Of a stretch of DNA of 61,662 bases, positions 9,508 through 18,370 are shown in pieces (the stretch's first letter is position 1; each line of letters starts with the position of its first letter). This DNA is from an uncultured Lachnospiraceae bacterium (GTDB lineage Bacteria > Bacillota > Clostridia > Lachnospirales > Lachnospiraceae). The notes beneath the pieces were generated by a model. It saw only the letters and a program-made list of their open reading frames with translations, ran no database searches and was not told the origin of the DNA. The stretch spans positions 1 to 61,662 of the forward strand of contig CAMWXE010000024.1 of NCBI GenBank assembly GCA_947178145.1, written 5' to 3'. Made by a program: the position numbers and the translations under genes.

Positions 9508-9604
9508 CACGAATTCTCCATTTCTACTACTTTTAAAGACGCGTGAATCGTAACCATACCGTTAGCACACGCCTCAAAGCTTCTCTGCAATGGCTTGCAC
9601 ATAG

Positions 9605-9635
9605 AAAGACCCGCAAATCCATGTAGACCTGCGGG
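9605..9635 (-). terminator. Terminator-like hairpin in the murI leader
   Basis: On the minus strand CCCGCAGGTC pairs with GATTTGCGGG (two G-T pairs) around TACATG, followed by TCTTTCT. It could end a ~120-base small transcript from the upstream TATAAT or attenuate murI. The T-tract is weak. Confidence 0.45.
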
Positions 9636-9729
9636 CGTTATTGAGAGAGCGAATAGCGAGTTAAACTCGCATACGATGTAAGCTTATTTTCATTCAATGC
9701 AGATATCTTCCAATCTCATTTCTTTAATG

Positions 9730-9758
9730 ATTATATACCAGTTTCTTTTGTTTGAAAA
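9730..9758 (-). promoter_or_regulatory. Sigma-A promoter upstream of murI
   Basis: Minus strand TTTTCA, 17-base spacer, perfect TATAAT at 9735-9730. It would give a leader of about 215 bases. Confidence 0.6.
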
Positions 9759-9842
9759 GAACTTTTTCCGTAAATCTTACTTTTCATCACTTTTGACCAT
9801 ATTTCTTTCGTAAACATTTGGGAATTTGGGCATTTAGCTCTC

Positions 9843-11018
9843 TCACGCTTCCTCTTTTCGGTACGCAATCTCACCGTCAATTATTGTCATCAGCGTGCTG
9901 GTAAATACTTCCATCGGATTCCCGTCAAAGACGGCGATATCGGCATCCTTTCCTGGCTCTATGCTGCCAATTCGGTCTGATACACCGCAGATCTTTGCTG
10001 CGTTGATGGTCATTGCCCGAAATCCATCTTCCATGGAGAGCCCCTGTTTTACACTCAAACCCACACATAACGGCAGCGACTGAATCAGTGATACTGGGTG
10101 ATCTGTTGTAATCGATACCATTACACCTGCATTGGCAAGGATTCCTGCCGTCTTGAATGCCACGTTTTGCACTTCTATTTTGTTGCGTGAGGCAAGGTCC
10201 GGTCCCACGATTGCCGGAAATCCGGACTCGACAATCTCCTCTGCGATCAAATGCCCTTCACTGCAGTGGTCCAGCGTCATATTCAGATTAAATTCCCTGG
10301 CGATCCGGATTGCGGTAAAGATATCGTCAACACGATGCACATGCGCCTTGAGCGGAATTTCCCTGGCAAACACAGGACGCCATGCCTCATAGTGGAGATT
10401 ATAGTCCCCATTGTCCTGCCCGCTCTTTTCCAGATACAGGCGCGCATTGATCAGCTCCTCCCGCAGCATTCCGGCAATTGCCATGCGTGTTACAGGGGAT
10501 GTATTCATCCCGGCATAATTTACTTTGGGGTTTTCCCCAAAAGCGACCTTCATTGCGGAAGGAAATTTTAAGACCAGATCGTCAATCCGCCTCCCGCTTG
10601 TCTTCACTACAGCAAACTGGCCTCCGACAACGTTAGCGCTGCCGGGACCAATATTTGCAGAGGTAATGCCTGCTCTCACTGCGTCAGCAAAGGCGGCATC
10701 CATCGTATTAATCGCATCAATCGCGCGGAGCATCGGGGTGATGGGATGAACTGTCTCATTGCAGTCATCGCCCTCCTGTCCCTTCTTCTCCTCGGTGATA
10801 CCCATATGACAGTGCGCCTCAATGAGCCCTGGCATTACCAGATGATGCTTCACATCTATTTTCATGCAGTCCGCAGATTGGGGAAGCTCGATATGCGGAG
10901 ACACCTCGAGGATCTTCCCGTCTTTGATAAGTATGCTGCCCTCGAGAGTATCCGTACGGTACTGTTTGCAAATCGTATCACTCATACTGCGGATTGTCGC
11001 ATTTTCCAATAAAAGCAT
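9843..11018 (-). CDS. Amidohydrolase, imidazolonepropionase-like
   Basis: 391-residue member of the metal-dependent amidohydrolase superfamily. The opening beta-sandwich (GSILIKDGKILEVS) leads to the first metal site in GLIEAHCHMGI. Further conserved features are a His in KAHVHRVDDI, a second His in TLDHCSEGH and TTDHPV near the end, followed by the usual IGSIEPGKDADIAVFDG tail. Relatives in Clostridia are annotated as imidazolonepropionase-like or prolidase-type hydrolases, and the true substrate is unknown. It lies 25 bases after spoIIQ on the same strand but is probably functionally unrelated. The ATG has no strong ribosome binding site nearby. Confidence 0.9.
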   Translation of the reverse strand: MLLLENATIRSMSDTICKQYRTDTLEGSILIKDGKILEVSPHIELPQSADCMKIDVKHHLVMPGLIEAHCHMGITEEKKGQEGDDCNETVHPITPMLRAIDAINTMDAAFADAVRAGITSANIGPGSANVVGGQFAVVKTSGRRIDDLVLKFPSAMKVAFGENPKVNYAGMNTSPVTRMAIAGMLREELINARLYLEKSGQDNGDYNLHYEAWRPVFAREIPLKAHVHRVDDIFTAIRIAREFNLNMTLDHCSEGHLIAEEIVESGFPAIVGPDLASRNKIEVQNVAFKTAGILANAGVMVSITTDHPVSLIQSLPLCVGLSVKQGLSMEDGFRAMTINAAKICGVSDRIGSIEPGKDADIAVFDGNPMEVFTSTLMTIIDGEIAYRKEEA

Positions 11019-11043
11019 TAATATAAAACCATGCCCTTCCTAT

Positions 11044-11946
11044 TTATTCTGTCTCGCCAGAAGACCTGTGCAAAGGATCGACTGGCTCGCCGTCCTTGGT
11101 GAGCTTATAATAAATGTTTGTTCCTTCTTCCGTATAATAAATTGTTGGTTTTGCGATCTTTCCGACAATATCACCCGCGGAAACCCGATCGCCTGCCTGC
11201 ACATTAATGTCGTCGAGCTGTCCATAGGTAAGCATATATCCGTTTCCAAGATCAAACCGAATCGTGTTTCCGGTCTGTGTGTCATAATACACATCTGACA
11301 CGATGCCATCAGCTGCCGCAGTGATATCCTGCCCTTCGCTGGCTGCGACAACAAGTGCCGGATTGTAGCGATACTGCTGCATTGTAGAATGGTAAACCGC
11401 CTTATCCATGCTATAGTCGAGAAGTACATCCCCGATAATTGGAAGCGCAAGCGAATCATCCTCTGTAAAATTGAGCGGTGTCTCTGTTATAATCTCCTGC
11501 TCCTGACCCTGATCCTGGCCTTCCATAAATACTGCCGCCTTGTCTGTGCCGACCTTCGCAGTTTCCTGTACAGTGTTTTCAACCTGCCCAGAGTTTGCTT
11601 CTGTAAAGGCCGGATCGACATCCATGTCATTGTTGTCGCTCAGGTCATAGATATCCGGATCGACAAACCGATTGTCCCTCTGTGCCTGATTGTCTGACTG
11701 CACTTCCGCTTCTGCCTTTCCCGACACAAATCTGGTATCTGTCAGGCTGGGAGTCTCTTCCTGTGCTGTGATGTTTTCCTGTTCCAGTTTTGCAAAATCT
11801 ATTCGATTTTCTTCACTTTTCCTGTCGCCCTGCGCAGACATATACACGCCCGCAAGAGTAAGTGCCGACAACACAAATACTGATGCTGCAATGATACTGA
11901 TCTTTTCCTTCTGCAAGGCAGGACGCTTGTTATTACGTCTGTTCAT
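11044..11946 (-). CDS. spoIIQ: SpoIIQ-like M23-domain protein
   Basis: 300 residues if begun at the ATG at 11946, which has GGAGGG five bases upstream; an in-frame extension to 12114 has no such site. One N-terminal membrane segment (SIIAASVFVLSALTLAGVYM), an acidic linker, then a C-terminal LytM/M23 fold (ITAAADGIVSDVYYD, YMLTYGQLDD, AGDRVSAGDIVGKI). The zinc ligands are gone: the canonical YAHL is YGQL, and HLHFEV is NIYYKL. Bacillus SpoIIQ is likewise inactive and acts as the forespore half of the SpoIIQ-SpoIIIAH channel. Position directly after a spoIID-like gene supports a sporulation role. Symbol assigned by architecture and context. Confidence 0.8.
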   Translation of the reverse strand: MNRRNNKRPALQKEKISIIAASVFVLSALTLAGVYMSAQGDRKSEENRIDFAKLEQENITAQEETPSLTDTRFVSGKAEAEVQSDNQAQRDNRFVDPDIYDLSDNNDMDVDPAFTEANSGQVENTVQETAKVGTDKAAVFMEGQDQGQEQEIITETPLNFTEDDSLALPIIGDVLLDYSMDKAVYHSTMQQYRYNPALVVAASEGQDITAAADGIVSDVYYDTQTGNTIRFDLGNGYMLTYGQLDDINVQAGDRVSAGDIVGKIAKPTIYYTEEGTNIYYKLTKDGEPVDPLHRSSGETE

Positions 11947-12118
11947 CCTTTCCCTCCATTTCCGGCAAGCCCTTTGCCTAAGGAACCATCCATCCTGACA
12001 GCATGCACCGATGCAGGCCGCATAGCCATCTTCCCGTGAAGGTACCTTGCCTTCACACGAATCGTAGACAATTCCTTTACCATAGCATTGACTTGATAGG
12101 AGGTTTTTATTCATGGAT

Positions 12119-12829
12119 TTATTCGTAAATCATGACGCGGATATCGCCATAGAAATGCTTTAATAACTCGTAAAAATTCATGCCCTCAACTGCCAGCTCA
12201 TAGGCATAATTCAACGAAAAACCGCTTCCGCTTCCCGCCTCCTGAACCAGTAGATCAGACGACGTAGTGGTAAAAAAAGGAGCTGTCATTACCTTACCAT
12301 CTCTTGTAATCACAGCTCCCTGCGTAGCGTCTACCGCCTTCTTTATTTCATTTAATTTAATACATCGGTTATCCGTTGACTTGTCTGACAATACTTTTCT
12401 GTTGAGCGCATCCGTCTGAACAATTTGATATAAATCAGATGCCGCAAACTGCATGTTATCATAGTCAAGAACCTCCGGACACATCTCGGATTCCCATGTA
12501 TATATGATACAGCTGCGGCACACGATAGCAAGTGCCTTGAGATACTCTTGTTCCGGATCCCACACATCATCCGTACTGACAATGTAATCTTCTGAGATAC
12601 TGAATACAGTGTCCTGCGGGATCACACAGTACATCAAAAGCCCGGTCAGTGTTTCAGGCTTATAATAAAACGTTCCGATATCTTCCCTGACAGAAATTTC
12701 AAAACGTTCATCAATGGCACTTGTGTCATCTTCCTTTTGTTCCCATGTTCGTTTATCTGGCTTGATCAAGATGCTCCCAATCAGTGGAATACAAACGATA
12801 AAGGCTATTATTTGCGCCAGCCTTTTCAT
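12119..12829 (-). CDS. spoIID: Stage II sporulation protein D-like (SpoIID/LytB domain)
   Basis: 236 residues, shorter than typical SpoIID (~330). A signal-anchor (AQIIAFIVCIPLIGSILI) is followed by a SpoIID/LytB domain recognised from YLKALAIVCRS, the equivalent of EALKAQAVAARTY, from IKKAVDATQGAVITRDGK and from the closing AVEGMNFYELLKHFYGD. Where family members have AAEMP with the catalytic Glu, this protein has YCVIP, so the lytic transglycosylase residue seems absent. SpoIID works with SpoIIP in engulfment. It precedes the spoIIQ-like gene and follows an acyltransferase on the same strand. Homology is fairly clear, activity doubtful. Confidence 0.8.
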   Translation of the reverse strand: MKRLAQIIAFIVCIPLIGSILIKPDKRTWEQKEDDTSAIDERFEISVREDIGTFYYKPETLTGLLMYCVIPQDTVFSISEDYIVSTDDVWDPEQEYLKALAIVCRSCIIYTWESEMCPEVLDYDNMQFAASDLYQIVQTDALNRKVLSDKSTDNRCIKLNEIKKAVDATQGAVITRDGKVMTAPFFTTTSSDLLVQEAGSGSGFSLNYAYELAVEGMNFYELLKHFYGDIRVMIYE

Positions 12830-12867
12830 AGACCATACACCTTTTCCACGAATACAATTGCTATATT

Positions 12868-14625
12868 TTATGCATTTTTTTGGATACTATACTTTTCATT
12901 CACCAATCCTGCAGTCAGTTTGTCAAACAGCACATTGCAAACAATGACCACTGTATTGTCAAATATCAGTGCGATCACAATGCACACAATAAAAGTTACG
13001 ACTACACTTGCCGCAATACCGCCAAGACAGCCAAACCGAAGCGCTGTGATATGAAACTGTCCCTGCACCACGACAAAGAGCGCATACCAATGGATTAGTA
13101 TGATCGAATAGCTGTACTTGGAACACAGCCGCAGCAGCGCATTGGATTTTCCTTTAAACTTATCCTGATAATTGACAAACAGGGAAAAAATTCCACACGA
13201 CGTAATGAGGATTGTCGGCGTACTGCCATACACGTAATTCATCTGTGCCGAATCGATGCAGACCACAGCCACCATCACAATGTAGCACACAACCGCTGCA
13301 AGCATCATGATGTAATTTCTCCGCTTTGCACCCGCAAGACGGTTCTGCCTGGTCAGAATATAGCCCAGCAGAAATACACCCTCCCATCCTGCAAGGAAGG
13401 TTGGCGCGCCAAAGGTCATGCCAAACAATGGCAAATATGCTGTCAGTGCATTTAGTACCAGTATCACGACTGCCAGTGAAAAGAGAAGCCTGTCACTCAT
13501 GTGCTGTACCATCACCCGAAAGAAGGGTGTCACAAGGTACAATGCTATAATTGTATAGATGAGCCACAAATGCGGTCCTACACTGGAGCCTCCAGTCACA
13601 ATCCGCCTGAGCGCATTTCCGATATTCTGCGGCGGGAAAAAGTGCACTTCATGGTTGAAATCAAACAGTAATAAGGAATATGCGACCAAAGGAACGATCA
13701 CTTTCGATGCTCTTTTTATATAGAAGGAGATGACGCGTTCTTCTCTATGTTTCCTGCTGCTTAAGAGCAGTGTCCCTGAGAGCATGACGTACAATAAATT
13801 GCAGCAGAGTCCGAGACTTAATCCACCGACGAGGGCCAGGCGCTTCCAGCCTGCATCGGCCTGATCTACCATCGGCGAACAGGAGTGCGCCAGTATGACC
13901 AGCACCGCCGCAAGCACGCGCAGCCAGTCCAGGTATACTTCATGGTCAGCGGATGGCTCTGCTCCCACAAAGAGAAATTTTGTGTAGGACTTCACTGTAA
14001 ATCCACCCTGTTTCATCCGGACACGATGCGCCCAGAAAATAAGACTGAATCCTATGATAATTGCCGGAAAATACCATGTACAAACATCTATGGTATCTTG
14101 ATCGACATATGCATCAGCCTTCATTGGCGCAGTACAGCTGTAAATCCCTGTAAGTTTAAAATCACCGTCAATGTCAAACCGGATTGTCTGGTATTGGTTT
14201 GCCGGAATTGGAAGCAGCAGAGACTGTTCTCCTGCTTTTAAAACACTCTTTACAGAATGCCTTTCCGAAAAAAGTTCCCCTGTTTCCGCATAAAATACCT
14301 GCACAGGAAGCGGTTCATTCCCAGTCCACGCCTCGTCAAACTGCAATTCGATTCCGCCGATATTCTGAGCGGCATATTCCGGGGTGAGTGTCAGCACAAA
14401 CCGCGGGTCATCCTCGATAACGGTATAACTTTTGGCGGCTCCGCCGCCTGCCGAAACAATATTGTATCCAACTACTTCCATATCGGAATATGACAGTTCT
14501 GTCACATCTCCCTGCATTTCATAATGATACGCCAGGTTTCTGTAAAATATCACTCCACATGCTGTGAGCATCAGCAGAATCAATATCACAATAGACCATT
14601 TGAACTGTTGTCTCATCCTTTTCAT
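12868..14625 (-). CDS. Membrane acyltransferase (acyltransferase_3 family)
   Basis: 585 residues. An N-terminal membrane segment and a ~170-residue extracytoplasmic domain precede an acyltransferase_3 (OafA/WecH type) domain with about ten hydrophobic helices. That domain begins YLDWLRVLAAVLVILAHS, whose His is the catalytic residue of the family, and includes SFYIKRASKVIVPL and GPHLWLIYTIIALYLVTPFF. It probably O-acylates a surface polysaccharide, teichoic acid or peptidoglycan; the acceptor is unknown. The start overlaps the upstream lipid kinase stop by four bases, showing translational coupling. The extra N-terminal domain is not part of minimal family members. Confidence 0.88.
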   Translation of the reverse strand: MKRMRQQFKWSIVILILLMLTACGVIFYRNLAYHYEMQGDVTELSYSDMEVVGYNIVSAGGGAAKSYTVIEDDPRFVLTLTPEYAAQNIGGIELQFDEAWTGNEPLPVQVFYAETGELFSERHSVKSVLKAGEQSLLLPIPANQYQTIRFDIDGDFKLTGIYSCTAPMKADAYVDQDTIDVCTWYFPAIIIGFSLIFWAHRVRMKQGGFTVKSYTKFLFVGAEPSADHEVYLDWLRVLAAVLVILAHSCSPMVDQADAGWKRLALVGGLSLGLCCNLLYVMLSGTLLLSSRKHREERVISFYIKRASKVIVPLVAYSLLLFDFNHEVHFFPPQNIGNALRRIVTGGSSVGPHLWLIYTIIALYLVTPFFRVMVQHMSDRLLFSLAVVILVLNALTAYLPLFGMTFGAPTFLAGWEGVFLLGYILTRQNRLAGAKRRNYIMMLAAVVCYIVMVAVVCIDSAQMNYVYGSTPTILITSCGIFSLFVNYQDKFKGKSNALLRLCSKYSYSIILIHWYALFVVVQGQFHITALRFGCLGGIAASVVVTFIVCIVIALIFDNTVVIVCNVLFDKLTAGLVNEKYSIQKNA

Positions 14626-15536
14626 TCCTTTACCATAATATCCATTGCCTGTTTCTCGTTGATGAGTGTGATCTCCTTGTGCACTCCGCCAAATTCCCCA
14701 TCAAGCGTCCATGCAACCTCCTTCTCGGACTCTATCGTCAGTTTTTCTGCCTTGAAGCTGTACATAAACGCGGTATCAATATTTTGAATTGCAAGTGCAG
14801 CCAATATTGAGTTGAGTTCCATCGGATTTTTGGGCATCTTGATGAGCGTCACCTCAAACAGGCCATCATCTAACGCAATCTTTCCTTTAAAAACATTTCC
14901 TGCAATGCTCTTAAAGCCTCCTACAGAGTAGGAGTTTGTAACCATTCCATAGATAAAATCATCTTCGATTACCTGTATTTCTCCATTTTCCGATGTACTT
15001 GTCACCTTCAGATGATATGATTTGATATTCTGCAGGTGCTTGACACCCTCCAAAATGTAGGCCATATGCCCCAACATATTTTTCATTTCCTGGCGCGTGC
15101 CATAAGAAACCTCCGTAAAAAGTCCAAATGCCGCGATATACACAAAGACATCCTCGTTAAACCGCCCCACATCACAGGAGAATACTGTGCCCTTTACCAC
15201 CACTTCCGCAGCCTTCTTCATGGTAGAAGGAATCTTTAAGCTGTTGGCAAAATCGTTGGTACTTCCTGCGGGAATATAGCCGATTGTTGTCTTAAATCCA
15301 GACTGCATCATCCCGGTCACAATCTCATCAAGCGTACCATCTCCACCACTGCACACGATCAGTTCATAGCTTTTCCTGCGTTCACGCATGACACGGCTCG
15401 CGTCTCCCCGCCCTTGTGTGGGGTAGACCGTCACCTCGTATCCGTCCTTTACCAAAATGTCCACAATCTCCAGCAGATGATTCTTGATTTGTCCTTTTCC
15501 GGAATGTGGATTGAATACAAACAATGCTTTTTTCAT
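14622..15536 (-). CDS. Diacylglycerol/lipid kinase (DagK/YegS family)
   Basis: 304 residues from the ATG at 15536, which has AAGGAGG six bases upstream. Phosphorylates diacylglycerol or a related lipid, recycling lipid from lipoteichoic acid synthesis. Visible motifs are FVFNPHSGKG, VCSGGDGTLDEIV (the nucleotide-binding GGDGT) and IGYIPAGSTNDFA, all standard for the family; the C-terminal half is the beta-rich lipid domain. Coupled by a 4-base overlap to the acyltransferase gene downstream and 27 bases from whiA upstream, so it sits inside the hprK-whiA operon. Confidence 0.93.
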   Translation of the reverse strand: MKKALFVFNPHSGKGQIKNHLLEIVDILVKDGYEVTVYPTQGRGDASRVMRERRKSYELIVCSGGDGTLDEIVTGMMQSGFKTTIGYIPAGSTNDFANSLKIPSTMKKAAEVVVKGTVFSCDVGRFNEDVFVYIAAFGLFTEVSYGTRQEMKNMLGHMAYILEGVKHLQNIKSYHLKVTSTSENGEIQVIEDDFIYGMVTNSYSVGGFKSIAGNVFKGKIALDDGLFEVTLIKMPKNPMELNSILAALAIQNIDTAFMYSFKAEKLTIESEKEVAWTLDGEFGGVHKEITLINEKQAMDIMVKE

Positions 15537-15563
15537 AGAATACCTCCTTATCCGCCACACCTT

Positions 15564-16475
15564 TTACGATTCTCTGAGCTTTTCTGCCAGCTCGCTCAGC
15601 TTCCTTAGTCTGTGGTTCACCCCAGATTTGCCAACGGTGGGCGTCAGATATTCTCCTAACTCTTTCAAAGTGGCATCCGGATGTTCAAGCCGAAGCACTG
15701 CCATCTGTCTCAAATTGTCGTCCAGATTGTCAAAACCATAATGGTCCCTGATATATTGGATATCGTCTATCTGCTTTGCCGCCGCGTTAACCGTCTTTGT
15801 AATGTTTGCTGTCTCACAGTTAACCCTGCGATTAATCGAATTGCGCATATCCTTTAATATCCGCAGATTCTCAAGATTCATCAGCGCAATATGTGCACCG
15901 ATGACATTCAGCAGCTCCACAATCTCCTCACTTTCCTTGATATACACAACCTGATATTTTTTGCGCGTCACAATTTTCGCATGAATCTCATAAAACGCCA
16001 ACGTATCCACCAGTTGTGCAGCCAACTGCGCATCACTGCACACAAATTCCAAATGATACCCCTTCTGTGGGTTGCTCATCGATCCGGTACTCAGAAAAGC
16101 GCCTCTCAAAAAAGAACGCTTACAGCATAAGCTCTTGATCACAAGTGGATTTACCAGCTTGTCACCCTCTTTGTATTTGATAATCTGCAGGATCCTTTTT
16201 ATGACACTGCTGTTCTTTTTATCCAGAAATAATGTATTTTGATCCTGCAAAATCAGATCCCTTTTTGGTATGAGCGACAGTTTCTCAAGAAGCATAAGGC
16301 ATCTTGTCGTCACATAGGGAGCATCCGGCTGAAGCAAAATGCTTTTCCCATCAGAACTATCTGTTCTGACTGCGCCTGAACAGATCAGGATTGCGGCAAG
16401 TTCTGCTATCTGGCAGTGCCTCGCGTCATTTTCAATTCTTACAAGCTCTTCTTTTACCCCTCCTGAAAAAGACAT
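15564..16475 (-). CDS. whiA: WhiA-type DNA-binding protein
   Basis: 303 residues from the ATG at 16475 (GAGG six bases upstream); it starts MSFSGGVKEELVRI, the standard WhiA opening. The N-terminal two thirds is a LAGLIDADG-like fold without endonuclease function, including KRSFLRGAFLSTGSMSNPQKGYHLE. The C-terminal ~90 residues form the helix-turn-helix region (ILKDMRNSINRRVNCETANI, LKELGEYL). In Firmicutes it affects chromosome segregation and cell division; in actinobacteria it controls sporulation. Located 20 bases after rapZ, in the conserved order rapZ-whiA. Confidence 0.96.
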   Translation of the reverse strand: MSFSGGVKEELVRIENDARHCQIAELAAILICSGAVRTDSSDGKSILLQPDAPYVTTRCLMLLEKLSLIPKRDLILQDQNTLFLDKKNSSVIKRILQIIKYKEGDKLVNPLVIKSLCCKRSFLRGAFLSTGSMSNPQKGYHLEFVCSDAQLAAQLVDTLAFYEIHAKIVTRKKYQVVYIKESEEIVELLNVIGAHIALMNLENLRILKDMRNSINRRVNCETANITKTVNAAAKQIDDIQYIRDHYGFDNLDDNLRQMAVLRLEHPDATLKELGEYLTPTVGKSGVNHRLRKLSELAEKLRES

Positions 16476-16495
16476 AGCACACCTCATTTCGCCTG

Positions 16496-17347
16496 TCACT
16501 TCGTGTCTCTATGGCGGAGCGTGAGCCCATAATCGCCCTGGTCCTTCAATCGCTTATAGAGCTCTCCGGCAAGCGTCACACTCCTGTGCTGCCCGCCTGT
16601 GCATCCGATTGCAATGACAAGCTGATATTTTCCTTCATTAATATAATGCGGAATCAGAAAATTGACCATGTCTGTCAGCTTGTCCACAAACTCATGGGCC
16701 TCCGGAAAGCCCATGACATAATCCTGTACTTCCCGGTCAAGCCCGGTCTTCTGCTTTAACTCGTCAATGTAAAACGGATTGGGCAGAAATCGCACGTCAA
16801 ACACCAGATCCGCATCCTGCGGAATTCCATTCTTAAAGCCAAACGACAGGACATTGACCATCAGACTGTTGTATGCCTGATTGCTGACAAAAATGCGATC
16901 GAGCTCCGCCTTCAGCTCTCTTGTCAGCAGATTTGTCGTGTCAATTACATAGTCCGCTGCCTGTTTGATGCTTGCAAGCAGCGCCCGTTCCCTGGTGATA
17001 CCGCTCATCAAATCACCATCGACTGACAGAGGATGCACGCGTCTCGACTCCTTGTATCGCTTGAGCAATACGCTGTCTGCTGCCTCAAGAAACAGAATCT
17101 CAAAGGTATAGGTCTCACGCAGGCGTGCCACAAGCTGATTGACATCCTCAAAGGATTGATCCGCCCTGACATCAAGTCCCAATGCCACCTTTAAAATCCC
17201 GTTATCCGGCATTGCCAGCAGCTCCATAAATTTCTCAATGAGCGGCACTGGCATATTGTCTGCACAATAATATCCCGCATCCTCAAGCATTTTCATGGCG
17301 GTTGATTTCCCGCCGCCGCTCATACCAGTAACAATCACAAATCTCAT
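16496..17347 (-). CDS. rapZ: RapZ/YvcJ nucleotide-binding protein
   Basis: 283 residues from the ATG at 17347 (AAAGGA seven bases upstream), matching family length. P-loop GMSGGGKSTA at residues 8-17, then DNMPVPLIEKF, RRVHPLS and the C-terminal IAIGCTGGQHRSV and RHRD hallmarks. RapZ proteins bind nucleotides and, in enterobacteria, target the GlmZ small RNA to RNase E; in Gram-positives the role is less clear but linked to envelope and competence. Between murB (16 bases) and whiA (20 bases), the usual clostridial arrangement, though yvcK, which often separates rapZ and whiA, is missing. Confidence 0.96.
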   Translation of the reverse strand: MRFVIVTGMSGGGKSTAMKMLEDAGYYCADNMPVPLIEKFMELLAMPDNGILKVALGLDVRADQSFEDVNQLVARLRETYTFEILFLEAADSVLLKRYKESRRVHPLSVDGDLMSGITRERALLASIKQAADYVIDTTNLLTRELKAELDRIFVSNQAYNSLMVNVLSFGFKNGIPQDADLVFDVRFLPNPFYIDELKQKTGLDREVQDYVMGFPEAHEFVDKLTDMVNFLIPHYINEGKYQLVIAIGCTGGQHRSVTLAGELYKRLKDQGDYGLTLRHRDTK

Positions 17348-17363
17348 CCGATCATCCTTTCTC

Positions 17364-18344
17364 TTATCCCAGGTCATCCTGCGGAAATGATGCGTCAAAT
17401 CCCAGCAAAATGACTTCCGGCTCAATCGTAACCTGCGAGGAAGCTTTCACCCGCTTTTGCACTTCCCGAATCAGCGCGTAAATATCTGCCGCGGTAGCAT
17501 TTCCCTTGTTTATGACAAAGCCGCAGTGTTTTTCGGAAACCTGCGCCCCTCCGATCGAAAATCCTCTCAGTCCCGCATCCTCTATCAATTTCGCCGCAAA
17601 ATATCCTGCAGGTCTCTTGAAGGTAGAACCTGCACTCGGGTATTCCAATGGCTGCTTACTGCGTCTCCTTGCCGCAAGGTCTTCCATCCTTGCCCTGATC
17701 TCCTGCTGACTGCCCGATGCAAGCGCAATTGTCACATTCAGCACGATCAGCGATTCTTCTTTTAAAATGCTGTGCCGGTAGGAAAAGTGCATCTCCTCCG
17801 CACTCTTTTCAACCGTTGTTCCGTCAGGTGCCATCAACCGCACGCTCTTTACGACCTGGCGCATCTCTCCATCATATGCCCCCGCATTCATTACGATCGC
17901 ACCACCTAAGCTGCCAGGAATCCCCGCGGCAAACTCAAATCCAGTCAGTCCGTACTCATATGCTTTGTGCGCGATTGCCGCAAGCGCAGCCCCCGCCTCA
18001 CAGACAAGTGTTGTGCCATTCTCCGCAATATGAATGTCCCCATACTCTCTTGTCAAATGGAGCACCACACCTCTGATTCCCCTGTCACTGACAAGTACAT
18101 TGCTGCCTTTTCCCAGAAGATAAAAATCTTCGTTCAGTTTAGAAAACCCTTCTGACCGCAGCACTGCGAGCACATTTTCAAGATCTGCAGAAGTCTTTAT
18201 TTCCACAAAGATGTCAGCTTCACCACCCACGCGGAAGGTGGTGTGAGCTGACATCTTTTCATTTACAAGTATTTGCTCCGGCTGTACTACACCGGACAGT
18301 CTTTGGCAGAGTTTTTGTTTTGCATCCTCATGAAACGCTTTCAA
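17364..18344 (-). CDS. murB: UDP-N-acetylenolpyruvoylglucosamine reductase
   Basis: FAD- and NADPH-dependent enzyme making UDP-MurNAc. FAD-binding residues show as LLGKGSNVLVSD and GFEFAAGIPGSLGGA; the catalytic Ser lies in EYPSAGSTFKRP and the Glu in IEPEVILLG. HTTFRVGGEAD is the usual N-terminal motif. 326 residues, normal length. The start is a TTG at 18344, with GAGGT five bases before it; no ATG fits. Downstream of glucokinase and just upstream of rapZ, a typical clostridial cluster linking sugar supply with wall synthesis. Confidence 0.96.
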   Translation of the reverse strand: MKAFHEDAKQKLCQRLSGVVQPEQILVNEKMSAHTTFRVGGEADIFVEIKTSADLENVLAVLRSEGFSKLNEDFYLLGKGSNVLVSDRGIRGVVLHLTREYGDIHIAENGTTLVCEAGAALAAIAHKAYEYGLTGFEFAAGIPGSLGGAIVMNAGAYDGEMRQVVKSVRLMAPDGTTVEKSAEEMHFSYRHSILKEESLIVLNVTIALASGSQQEIRARMEDLAARRRSKQPLEYPSAGSTFKRPAGYFAAKLIEDAGLRGFSIGGAQVSEKHCGFVINKGNATAADIYALIREVQKRVKASSQVTIEPEVILLGFDASFPQDDLG

Positions 18345-18370
18345 ACGATTACCTCTTTATATCAATATTT

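Larger units (their letters stand above)
9508..9842 (-). other. murI leader region
   Basis: About 335 bases without a gene. On the minus strand it holds a promoter (9730-9758), a GCGAGT/ACTCGC stem (9656-9670) and a terminator-like hairpin (9605-9635). A 9-base inverted pair TGAGAGAGC (9642-9650) and GCTCTCTCA (9837-9845) brackets most of it. No riboswitch class recognised. Confidence 0.5.

Noticed and set aside
18331..18343. Possible second cre site, TGAAACGCTTTCA at the murB start
   Set aside because: One base shorter than the cre pattern and overlaps the murB start codon region; most likely chance.
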